From Klenkia brasiliensis (GTDB lineage Bacteria; Actinomycetota; Actinomycetes; Mycobacteriales; Geodermatophilaceae): a stretch of 64,000 bases of DNA. Below, piece after piece: positions 25,124 through 36,600 of the stretch. The translations under genes were made by a program, and so were the position numbers. The notes under the pieces were generated by a model. That model did no database searches. It was given only the letters and a program-made list of their open reading frames with translations, and had not been told where the DNA came from. The DNA lies in NCBI RefSeq assembly GCF_900100695.1, contig NZ_FNCF01000004.1, forward strand, positions 248,001-312,000. The letters run 5' to 3'. The stretch's first letter is position 1. Each line of letters opens with the position of its first letter.

Positions 25124-26326
25124 ATGACCGACGACGCCGCCCTGCTCGCTGCCGCCCGCGCCGACGCCGCCTGGGTGGTGGACCTCCGCCGGCGGCTGCA
25201 CCGCCGTCCCGAGGTCGGCCTGCAGCTGCCGCAGACCCAGGCGATCGTGCTCGAGGCGCTGGCCGACCTGCCGGTGGAGGTGACGACGGGGACGACGACG
25301 TCGTCCGTGGTGGGCGTGCTGCGCGGGGCGCGGCCGGGGCCGACCTACCTGCTGCGGGGCGACATGGACGCGCTGCCGCTGCAGGAGGACACCGGGCTGG
25401 ACTTCGCCTCGGAGATCCCCGGCGCGATGCACGCCTGCGGGCACGACACCCACGTCGCGATGCTGCTGGGCGCGGCCCGGCTGCTGGCGGAGCGGCGCGA
25501 GGAGATCGCCGGGCAGGTCGTCCTCATGGTCCAGCCGGGGGAGGAGGGCCACCACGGCGCCCGGTACATGCTCGACGAGGGCCTGCTCGACGCCGTCCCC
25601 GGGGCGCCGATCAGCGGGGCGTTCGCGATCCACATCAGCACGTCGTTCCCGACGGGGACGATCAACGTGCGGCCCGGCCCGCTGATGGCCGCCGCCGACC
25701 ACTTCCGGATCACCCTCCAGGGGGCCGGCGGGCACGCCTCCACCCCGCACGTCACCGCCGACCCGGTCCCGGTGGCCGCGGAGATCGTGCTGGCGCTGCA
25801 GGCGATGGTCACCCGCCGGGTCGACGTGTTCGACCCCGCCGTGGTCACCGTCGGGCACATCGCCGCGGGGACGACGAACAACATCATCCCGGCGACCGCC
25901 TTCCTCGAGGGCACCATCCGGACGCTGTCCGCGGAGCGCCGCGCCGACGTGGTGGCCCGGGTGCAGCGGGTGGCCGAGAAGGTCGCCGAGGCCCACGAGC
26001 TCACCGCCGTCTTCGAGCGGGTGGAGGGCTACCCGGTGACCGTCAACGACGCCGTGGTCGCCGGCCAGGTCGAGGCCCGCGCCGCCGCGCTGCTGGGCGC
26101 GGCGGCGTCGGTGCCGATGCCCGACCCGCTGATGGGCGCCGAGGACTTCTCCTACGTGCTGGAGCGGGTGCCCGGCGCGATGGCGTTCCTGGGCGCCTGC
26201 CCGCCGGACCTGGTGCCGGGCGAGTCGCCGGGCAACCACTCGAACCTGGTGGTCTTCGACGAGGACGCGCTGCCCGCCGGCACCGCCCTGTACGCCCGCA
26301 TGGCCCTCGCCGCCCTGGCCGGGTGA
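25124..26326 (+). CDS. M20D-family amidohydrolase
   Basis: 400 residues. The metal-binding segments are MHACGHDTHVAML (Cys/His), GEEGHHGARYM and HSNLVVFDE, with the dimerisation domain between. The family (HipO/AmhX/IaaH-like) hydrolyses N-acyl or amide bonds of amino acids such as hippurate or auxin conjugates. The substrate is unknown. ATG start, divergent from arsR. The stop lies 34 bases before the left palindrome of the first nuclease cassette. Confidence 0.87.
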   Translation: MTDDAALLAAARADAAWVVDLRRRLHRRPEVGLQLPQTQAIVLEALADLPVEVTTGTTTSSVVGVLRGARPGPTYLLRGDMDALPLQEDTGLDFASEIPGAMHACGHDTHVAMLLGAARLLAERREEIAGQVVLMVQPGEEGHHGARYMLDEGLLDAVPGAPISGAFAIHISTSFPTGTINVRPGPLMAAADHFRITLQGAGGHASTPHVTADPVPVAAEIVLALQAMVTRRVDVFDPAVVTVGHIAAGTTNNIIPATAFLEGTIRTLSAERRADVVARVQRVAEKVAEAHELTAVFERVEGYPVTVNDAVVAGQVEARAAALLGAAASVPMPDPLMGAEDFSYVLERVPGAMAFLGACPPDLVPGESPGNHSNLVVFDEDALPAGTALYARMALAALAG

Positions 26327-26360
26327 CCCTGGCGGCGCAGCCCCTCCGGTGTCCCTCCGG

Positions 26361-26440
26361 CGCAGCGTTGATCAGGGAGGTTGATCGAAGTCCGTCCTCC
26401 TGCGCGAGATCTGGTGCAGGAGGACGGACTCCGGTGCAGG
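26361..26440 (+). repeat. Cassette 1 left palindromic end
   Basis: It begins CGCAGCGTTGATCAGGG. The internal hairpin arms AGTCCGTCCTCCTGC (26389-26403) and GCAGGAGGACGGACT (26416-26430) are perfect. It matches the reverse complement of 27564-27643 at 76 of 80 positions. Confidence 0.85.
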
Positions 26441-26450
26441 GAGACGGTGG

Positions 26451-27479
26451 TCAGGCGGCGGACGACGACGGTGGGGCGACGCGGGGTACCAGGCGCAGGC
26501 CGCCGTTGCGCTGCTCGACCCGGTAGCGCCGCGGACCGGGAGGCGGAGGGGTGGCCAGCAGCCGGCGCACGCGGGCCACCTTGGCGACGAGTGCGTCGTG
26601 GAGGTCACCCGGCGCGAACCGGACCCCTCGCAGGTCGAGGTCCAGCATCTCGTCGTGGCGGAGCTTCTCCTTCCACACCGCCTCCCCGGGTGTGCGACCG
26701 CCCCACGGGTCGAGCACCTTGACCTTGCCGTCCGCTTCGCCGAACACACCCTCCTCCTCCCACAACCAGTCCAGGACGCCGACCAACCGGGCGCCGACGA
26801 ACACCGCGGCCTGCAGCATCGGCTCGGGTAGCCCCGCGCCGACCAGGGCGAGACGGCTGCGTGTCTCGTGCGGAGAGTGCGCGCCCACCCGGGCCAGGCG
26901 GACGGCCTCGGCCGCGCGGGCGATGCGGGGCCAGTGGGTCTGGCGCAGCACGGCCGCGGTGAGCTCTTCCCGGGTGACCCGACCGTCGGCCAGCGCGTCG
27001 TCGATCGCGACCACCGCGTCCACGACGTCCCACTCCCGGGCGACGTCGACCAACGTGCGCACCAGGGATGTCACGCGGAGCCCACCGACCACCGCCACGT
27101 CCTCAGCCGCGAGGCCGGCCTGGTGGACGGTGTAGCCGCGGCCGGCCCGGTAGTTGTCCGGGGCGGTCAGCTCGATCTCCCCGGCGAGGCCGCTCGGCAG
27201 CACCAGCTGGTGCACCCGCGCTGCGGAGGCGTGACTGATGGCCGCGCCGTCGTCGAGCCGCAGCAGGACGGCGGCGCACGCGAGCAGGTGCGTCGTGCCG
27301 GCCGCTTCGTGCGCCCGCCACACCGCCCCGGTCGTGTAGACGCCGTGCCGCAGCCGCCGCCACTCACCTGAGCGCAGCAGCGGGGTGACGTCGTTGCGGC
27401 CGACCCCGGCGCGGCGGGCGTCGGCGGCAGCGAAGACCTCGCCGTGGCGGTCCATGGCGGCGCGGATGACGGGGTGCAC
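26451..27479 (-). CDS. AbiEi-like / DUF559 putative nuclease, cassette 1
   Basis: 342 residues from GTG 27479 (ATG 27455 is possible). The N-terminus is AbiEi-antitoxin-like: a helix-turn-helix region ending in RRLRHGVYTTGAVW. The C-terminal part has a PD-(D/E)xK pattern as in DUF559/Vsr-type proteins: SPHETRSRLALVGAGLPEP, then Asp237 in VGVLDWLW and Glu248-Ala-Asp-Gly-Lys252. No AbiEii-type toxin gene is adjacent. It is the only gene between the paired palindromes. Annotations usually label such proteins type IV antitoxin-domain proteins, and nuclease activity is inferred from the motif. Confidence 0.8.
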   Translation of the reverse strand: MHPVIRAAMDRHGEVFAAADARRAGVGRNDVTPLLRSGEWRRLRHGVYTTGAVWRAHEAAGTTHLLACAAVLLRLDDGAAISHASAARVHQLVLPSGLAGEIELTAPDNYRAGRGYTVHQAGLAAEDVAVVGGLRVTSLVRTLVDVAREWDVVDAVVAIDDALADGRVTREELTAAVLRQTHWPRIARAAEAVRLARVGAHSPHETRSRLALVGAGLPEPMLQAAVFVGARLVGVLDWLWEEEGVFGEADGKVKVLDPWGGRTPGEAVWKEKLRHDEMLDLDLRGVRFAPGDLHDALVAKVARVRRLLATPPPPGPRRYRVEQRNGGLRLVPRVAPPSSSAA

Positions 27480-27563
27480 CGGCGCAGCGTGCGGCGTCGT
27501 CCCCGTCCGTGGGGCCCCGTCCTCCGATCTGTGGACGGCGTCCGGGCCTGTGGACGACGTCCT

Positions 27564-27643
27564 CCTGCACCGAAGTCCGTCCTCCTGCACCAGAGCTGGC
27601 GCAGGAGGACGGACTTCGATCAACCCCCCTGATCAACGCTGCG
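27564..27643 (-). repeat. Cassette 1 right palindromic end
   Basis: Inverted copy of 26361-26440, ending CCTGATCAACGCTGCG, with the same internal 15-bp hairpin. It lies 23 bases beyond the aceE 3' end and upstream of the nuclease gene start. Confidence 0.85.
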
Positions 27644-27666
27644 ACCAGGGGGCAGACCCCGGGGGG

Positions 27667-30477
<2,811 letters not shown>

Positions 30478-30662
30478 CGTCTCCTGCCGGACCCGCGCGC
30501 GTCACGCCGCCTCCGGTTGTGGTCGCAGAGAACCGCCCGCAGGTCTCCGCGAGGCAACGGATTGGGCAGGTCGGCTACCGCTCCGCCCGTGCGTCGGACA
30601 CACTGACGCACCGACCCTGGATCACCGGGGCGGACCACGGAGCACATGGAGGACGAGCGGGG

Positions 30663-31088
30663 ATGAGCGTCGACTCGGGCAGCGCCAGCATGGCGGCCCG
30701 GCTGGGGATCAAGCCGGGCATGGTCGTGCAGGAGCTCGGCTGGGACGAGGACGCCGACGAGGACCTCCGCGACTCCGTCGTCGAGATCTCCGGCGGGGAG
30801 ATGGTCGACGAGGACTCCGACGAGGTGGCCGACGTCGTCCTGCTGTGGTGGCGCGAGGAGGACGGCGACCTGATCGACGCCCTCGTGGACTCCCTCGCCG
30901 CGCTCGCCGACGACGGCGTGGTGTGGCTGCTGACCCCGAAGTCCGGCCGCCCGGGCCACGTCGAGCCCGGCGAGGTCACCGAGGCCGCGCCGACCGCGGG
31001 GCTGCAGCAGACCAGCAGCATCTCCGCGGCCAAGGAGTGGGCCGGCATCCGTTTGGTCACCCCCAAGGCGGCCCGCTCCAAGCGCTGA
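30663..31088 (+). CDS. DUF3052 family protein
   Basis: 141 residues, acidic, from ATG 30663 with GAGCGGGG upstream. Family features are AARLGIKPGMVVQELGWDED, then DVVLLWWREEDGDL and a C-terminal SISAAKEWAGIRLVTPK. The function is unknown. It is the divergent neighbour of aceE and precedes ahpE, the same order as mycobacterial Rv2239c-Rv2238c. The 185-base gap to aceE must carry both promoters. Confidence 0.85.
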   Translation: MSVDSGSASMAARLGIKPGMVVQELGWDEDADEDLRDSVVEISGGEMVDEDSDEVADVVLLWWREEDGDLIDALVDSLAALADDGVVWLLTPKSGRPGHVEPGEVTEAAPTAGLQQTSSISAAKEWAGIRLVTPKAARSKR

Positions 31089-31103
31089 GGTGAAGATGCG
31101 GGC

Positions 31104-31565
31104 ATGACTCTCTCCGTGGGGGACCTCGCGCCCGACTTCACGCTGCCCGACTCGAACCGGCAGCCGTTCACGCTGTCCGAGCACCGGGGCTCCCCGGTGC
31201 TGGTCGTGTTCTACCCCTTCGCGTTCTCCAGCGTCTGCACCGGTGAGCTGTGCCAGCTGCGCGACGAGCTGGACACCTACACCGGCGCCGGCGTGCAGGT
31301 CGTGGCGGTGTCCACCGACCCCGCGCCGACGCTGAAGGCGTGGAGGGAGCAGCAGGGGTTCGAGTTCCCGCTGCTGAGCGACTTCTGGCCGCACGGCGAG
31401 GTGGCCAAGGCCTACGGCGCGTTCTTCGAGACCGCCGGCATGGCCAACCGCGGCACGTTCCTCGTCGACGCCGAGGGGAAGGTCGCCTTCACCGAGGTCA
31501 ACGGCCCCGGCGACGCCCGCGCGCAGAGCGGCTGGAAGGACGCGATCGCCTCGCTGGCGGCCTGA
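31104..31565 (+). CDS. ahpE: AhpE-family peroxiredoxin with a second cysteine
   Basis: 153 residues with a thioredoxin fold. The peroxidatic Cys45 lies in PFAFSSVCTGELC, and the FWPHGEVAKAYG and GMANRGTFLVD segments are AhpE-specific. It reduces peroxides in the cytosol. Mycobacterial AhpE is a one-Cys enzyme with Asp at position 50. Here position 50 is Cys, which recreates the C-x4-C pair of BCP/PrxQ enzymes. It begins 15 bases after the DUF3052 gene. Confidence 0.9.
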   Translation: MTLSVGDLAPDFTLPDSNRQPFTLSEHRGSPVLVVFYPFAFSSVCTGELCQLRDELDTYTGAGVQVVAVSTDPAPTLKAWREQQGFEFPLLSDFWPHGEVAKAYGAFFETAGMANRGTFLVDAEGKVAFTEVNGPGDARAQSGWKDAIASLAA

Positions 31566-31599
31566 ACCCGGACCGGCCCACTACGGTGGGGCGGCTCCC

Positions 31600-31671
31600 G
31601 GGCGCGTAGCTCAGCGGTAGAGCTCTCGCCTTACAAGCGAGCGGTCGCAGGTTCGAACCCTGCCGCGCCCA
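31600..31671 (+). tRNA. tRNA-Val (TAC)
   Basis: The acceptor GGGCGCG pairs with CGCGCCC. The D-arm is GCTC/GAGC, the anticodon arm CTCGC-CTTACAA-GCGAG gives anticodon TAC, and the T-arm is GCAGG-TTCGAAC-CCTGC. CCA is not encoded (CCC follows the discriminator A). Confidence 0.95.
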
Positions 31672-31675
31672 CCCC

Positions 31676-33613
31676 TCAGTGCCGGCCCGGCGCCTGCGCG
31701 CGCACCAGCCGGCGGGCGGCGTCGACCTCCCGGGCCACCGGGGCGAGCACCCCCTCGGCGTGGATCTCGGTGTCGTCGGGGAAGCGGTGCAGCCGCAGGT
31801 CGTCGTCCAGCTCCCGGATCGCCCGGCGCAGCACGTGCACCTGGCCGCGCGGCGGCACCGGGTCGCCCGACCGCATCGCGATCACCGCCTCGGTGACCGC
31901 GTCCGACGTCCGCTCCAGCTGGATGATCACCGGGTACCAGGCCGCCGCCCGGGTGCTGATCGGCGGCGGCTCGGACAGCCGGCGCTGCAGCTGGGTCTGC
32001 AGCTCGGTCAGCGCCCGGTAGCTGCCGCGGCGCGCCCGCCGGGTCTCCTCGGGGCTGCCGGTGAAGGCGGCGTCGACGAACCGGTCCAGCGCCACGGCGG
32101 CGCCGCGCAGCGCGTCGTCCAGCGGGGCCCGCCAGGTCTGCGGCCACAGCAGGTAGCCGATCACCAGCACGATGGCGCAGCCGATCAGGGTGTCCACCAG
32201 CCGGGGCAGCACCAGGGACGACGGGCTCGGCGCGGCCAGGTCCAGCAGCATGATCACCAGCGGTGTCTGGAACACCGAGAACAGCCCGAAGTTGGCGTCC
32301 CGCGCCCAGGGCAGGACGGCGGCGAACACCGCCATGGCCAGCAGCACCCACCCGCCGCGCGGCAGCACGGCCAGCAGCGCCGACCCCAGCAGGACGCCGA
32401 GCAGGGTGCCCGCGCCGCGCTGCACCGCGCGCCCGAACACCGACCCGAAGTCGGGCTTGAGCACCACGGCCACGGTCAGCAGCACCCAGTACGGGCGCTC
32501 GATGGGCAGCCGCTGCCGGGCGACCTCGGCGGCCACCATGCACAGCGTCAGCCGGACGACGAAGGCCCGGGAGTCGGCGTTGCCCGTCGTCCGGTCGGCG
32601 AGGTCGCGCAGCCGCAGCCGCCACGGCAGCCGGGCCCGGGGCACCGCGGCCGAGGCCCGCTCGTCGGGGTCGCCCACGACGTCCCACACCAGCCGGACGC
32701 CGTGCCGCACCGCCCGCCGGGTCGCCGGCCCGTCCTCCAGCGCGGCGGGACGGTCCCCGACGAGGGGACGGCGCTGGGCCACCGCCGCGCCGAGCGCGTG
32801 CGCGGCGGTGACGTCGACGGGGTCGGCGGGGACGCCGGCGCGCGCGGTGGCCACCGCGCCCTCGACCAGGGGCGCCGCGGCGTTGAGGACGCCGGCGAGC
32901 TCGGCTAGCTCCTGGCTGCGGCCCGAGGACCGGCTGCGGCTGTGGATCACCCGGTCGTAGCCGGTGTTGAGCGCACCGGTCAGCGCGCGCCGGGCGTCGT
33001 CGGTACGGGGCGTGCCGACCGCGGCGAGCAGGTCGCCGATGGCGGTGAAGACCGCGCCGACGGCGGTCCGGTCGGGGTCGGCGGGTTCGGTGCGGGCCTG
33101 CACGAGCACCAGCGCGGTCGCCCACACGCCACCGGCGACGAAGAAGCCGACCTCGACGTGCAGCGGCAACGGCGTCTGCAGGCCCGAGGACAGCGCCGCG
33201 TAGACCAGCAGCTGCAGGGCCCCGAGGGACAGTGCGGCGTCGATCGAGCTGATCAGCGCCGCCACCGCCGACAGCACCCCGATCACCAGGACCGGCTGCC
33301 ACCCCGTCCCGGTCGCGGCCTCGCCGGCGGCCAGACCCACGGTCCCGAACCCGGCGGCGGCCACCACGCGCCGCAGCCGGGTGCGCAGCGGGCCGCCCTG
33401 GGGCGCCAGCGTCGCCGCCAGCGCGCCGGTGGTGGCGAACACCCCCGCACCCAGTGCGGCGGGGTCGGCCAGCCGGCCCAGCAGTGCGACCATGGCCAGG
33501 GGACCGGTGATGGACAGGGCGAACCGGACGACGTCGCGCCAGGGGACCGGGGGGCGCTTCGTGCGGACCAGCTCCTCGAGCCAGGCCGGTGCCCGCAGCC
33601 CCCTGTCCGCCAC
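31676..33613 (-). CDS. FUSC-family integral membrane protein
   Basis: 645 residues from GTG 33613. Two blocks of about five to six TM helices each are followed by cytoplasmic regions. The second block (RPYWVLLTVAVVLKPDFGSVFGRAVQRG then AGTLLGVLLGSALL) is the FUSC/YccS signature. Relatives are linked to export of aromatic acids or other small toxic molecules. The substrate is unknown. It ends a few bases from the tRNA and is divergent from the ABC exporter. Confidence 0.82.
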   Translation of the reverse strand: MADRGLRAPAWLEELVRTKRPPVPWRDVVRFALSITGPLAMVALLGRLADPAALGAGVFATTGALAATLAPQGGPLRTRLRRVVAAAGFGTVGLAAGEAATGTGWQPVLVIGVLSAVAALISSIDAALSLGALQLLVYAALSSGLQTPLPLHVEVGFFVAGGVWATALVLVQARTEPADPDRTAVGAVFTAIGDLLAAVGTPRTDDARRALTGALNTGYDRVIHSRSRSSGRSQELAELAGVLNAAAPLVEGAVATARAGVPADPVDVTAAHALGAAVAQRRPLVGDRPAALEDGPATRRAVRHGVRLVWDVVGDPDERASAAVPRARLPWRLRLRDLADRTTGNADSRAFVVRLTLCMVAAEVARQRLPIERPYWVLLTVAVVLKPDFGSVFGRAVQRGAGTLLGVLLGSALLAVLPRGGWVLLAMAVFAAVLPWARDANFGLFSVFQTPLVIMLLDLAAPSPSSLVLPRLVDTLIGCAIVLVIGYLLWPQTWRAPLDDALRGAAVALDRFVDAAFTGSPEETRRARRGSYRALTELQTQLQRRLSEPPPISTRAAAWYPVIIQLERTSDAVTEAVIAMRSGDPVPPRGQVHVLRRAIRELDDDLRLHRFPDDTEIHAEGVLAPVAREVDAARRLVRAQAPGRH

Positions 33614-33665
33614 GGGTGGAGCTTCCCACCCGCGGTTGTCGGACCCCCGGCGCAGACTGGGCGGC

Positions 33666-36600
33666 GTGCCGCAACCACCGACGCCCGCCACCGACCGCGG
33701 GGGGTGGCTGCGCCGGCTGGTCGGCTACTGCCTGCGGCACCGCGGCGACCTGGTCGGGGCCTTCGCCGCCGCGCTGGTCGGCTCGGTCATCGCCGCCGGC
33801 GTGCCCCTGGTGGTGCGCGAGGTCGTCGACGACGTGGTCGCCGGCGGCACCCGGTCGGTGGCGCCCTACGTCTGGCTGCTGGTGGTCGCCGGCTTCGTCC
33901 GGTTCGCCGCCGGCTTCACCCGCCGCTACCTGGCCGGCCGGCTGAGCCTGGACGTGCAGTACGACCTGCGCAACGACGTCGCCGTGGCGCTCTCCCGGCT
34001 CGACGGGCCCGGCCAGGACCGCACGCAGACCGGTCAGGTGGTGAGCCGGTCGATCTCCGACGTCACGCTCGTGCAGGGGCTGCTGGCCTTCCTGCCCAAC
34101 CTGGCCGGCAACGCCCTGCTGTTCGTGGTGTCGATCGCGGTGATGGCCTGGCTGTCCCCGCTGCTGACCGTGGTCGCCCTCGCCGTCGGCCCGGCGCTGT
34201 GGTGGCTGGCCCTGCGCTCGCGGCGCGACCTGTTCCCCGCCAACTGGGCCGCCCAGCAGCAGGCCGGGGCGGTGGCCGGCGACGTCGAGGCCGCGGTGAC
34301 CGGGGTGCGCGTGGTCAAGGGCTTCGGGCAGGAGGGCCGCGAGCTCGACCGGCTCGACGCCGGCGCCCGCCGGCTCTTCGGCGCCCGCATGCGCGTGGTC
34401 GCGTTCACGGCCCGCTACAACCCCGCGCTGCAGGCCGTACCCGCCCTCGGTCAGGTCGGGGTGCTCGCCCTCGGTGGCTGGCTGGCCCTGCGGGGCAGCA
34501 TCTCCCTGGGCACGTTCCTGGCCTTCGCCACCTACCTGGCCGCGCTGGTCTCCCCGGTGCGCCAGCTGGCCGCGGTGCTGACCATCGGCCAGCAGGCCCG
34601 CGCCGGCGTCGAGCGGGTGCTGGAGATCGTCGACACCGAGCCGGAGCTGCGGTCGGGGCTCCGGCCGGTGCCCGACGGCCCGCTGTCCCTGGAGCTGGAC
34701 GACGTGACCTTCGCCTTCGGCCGCGGGGGCGCCCCGGCGCTGTCCGGGGTGTCGCTGCAGGTCCGGCCCGGCGAGACGCTGGCCCTGGTGGGCACCGCGG
34801 GCTCCGGCAAGTCCGCCGTCGTCGGGCTGCTGCCCCGCTTCTACGACGTGGACGCCGGCCGGGTCCGCGTCGGCGGGGTCGACGTCCGCGAGCTGGACCT
34901 CGACGGGCTGCGGGGGGCGCTCGGGATCGTGCCCGAGGACAGCTTCCTGTTCTCCGACTCGGTGCGGGCCAACATCGCCTTCGCCCGGCCCGACGCCACC
35001 GACGCCGAGGTGCGGGCCGCGGCGCGGACCGCCCAGGCCGACGGCTTCATCCAGGAGCTGCCCGAGGGCTACGACACCGTGGTCGGCGAGCAGGGGCTGA
35101 CCCTGTCAGGCGGGCAGCGGCAGCGGGTCGCCCTGGCGCGGGCCCTGCTCACCCACCCGCGGGTCCTGGTCCTCGACGACGCCACCTCGGCGGTCGACGC
35201 CACCGTCGAGGCACGCATCCAGGAGGCCCTGCAGCGGTCCGGCCCGCCCGACCGCACCACGCTCGTCGTCGCGCACCGCGCCTCGACGCTGGCGCTGGCC
35301 GACCGGGTGGCGGTGCTCGACGCCGGCCGGGTGGTCGACGTCGGCACCGTCGACGAGCTGGCCGAGCGGAGCCCGCTCTACCGGCTGCTGGTCTCGGGCC
35401 ACGAGGACGGCCTGGCGGAGGCAGACGGGCACGCCGACGGGGACGGCCCCGCGGACCCGGCCCCGCCGCCCACGGCCCCGGTCGAGGTCACCGGGCCCGC
35501 GCCGGCGGGGGGCACCGACCCGGCGGCGTGGCCCCGGGTCGAGGGCGGCCCGGACGGCGACCGGCCGGTGCGGGGTGCGGCCAGCTCCATCGGCGGGCGC
35601 GGGTCGGCGATGGCCAACATGGCGGCCACCCCGGAGCTGCGGGCGCTGGTCGCCGCGCTGCCCGAGGCCGACGACGACCCCCGCGTGCCACCCGGGCGCG
35701 CCCGGGCCGCCGACCCCGGGTTCACCCTGGCCGGGTTGCTGCGCCCCTTCCGCTGGGTGCTGGCGCTGGCCCTGGTGCTCACCGCCGCCGACGCCGCCGC
35801 CCAGATCGCGGTGCCCGCGCTGGTCCGCAGCGGCATCGACCGCGGCGTGTCCGCCGACTCCCTCGCGGTCCTGCTGGTCATCAGCGCGCTGGCCCTCGCC
35901 GTCGTCGTGGCCGACTGGCTGGTCACGATCGGGGCGACCCGGTTGACCGGCAGCACCGGCGAGCGGCTGCTGTACACGCTGCGGGTCAAGACCTTCGCCC
36001 AGCTGCAGCGGCTGGGCCTGGACTACTACGAGCGCGAGCTCGGCGGCCGGATCATGACCCGGATGACCACCGACGTCGACGCGCTGTCGGCGTTCCTGCA
36101 GACCGGCCTGACCACCGCGGTGGTCAGCCTGCTCACCCTGGTCGGGGTGCTGGTGGCGCTCCTGCTGCTCGACGTGGAGCTCGCCCTGGTGCTGGTGGCC
36201 TTCCTGCCGGTGCTGGCCGTGGCGACCTGGTGGTTCCGCCGCCGGTCCGTGCCGGCCTACACCGAGGCCCGGGAGCGGGTCAGCGCGGTCAACGCCCGGC
36301 TGCAGGAGGACGTCGCCGGCGTCCGGGTCACCCAGGCCGCGGTGCGTACCCAGCGCTCGCTGCAGGTGTTCGCCGACCGGGCCCGGGCGTACCGCGACGT
36401 GCGGCTGCGGGCCCAGCGCTACATCGCCACCTACTTCCCGTTCGTGGAGTTCCTCTCCGAGCTGGCCGTCGCCGCCGTGCTGGTGGTCGGCGCGCAGCGG
36501 CTGTCCGCCGGGACGATCACCGCCGGCGTGCTGGTGGCCTTCCTGCTGTACGTGGGCACCTTCTTCTCCCCGGTCCAGTCGCTGTCCCAGGTGTTCGACA

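Larger units (their letters stand above)
26361..27643. mobile_element. Palindrome-bracketed nuclease cassette 1
   Basis: 1283 bp with one gene (AbiEi/DUF559-like, minus strand) and an 80-bp element at each end in inverted orientation, 76 of 80 positions identical. Each end also folds on itself through a 15-bp stem. It sits between the 3' ends of the M20D gene and aceE. No transposase, integrase or clear target duplication is seen. Calling it a mobile unit is inference from the layout and from a second cassette of the same design at 40752-41866. Confidence 0.5.

Noticed and set aside
26361-27643. Insertion sequence with terminal inverted repeats and target duplication
   Set aside because: The ends are inverted repeats, but there is no transposase motif and no convincing short direct duplication at the borders, so it is not called an IS.
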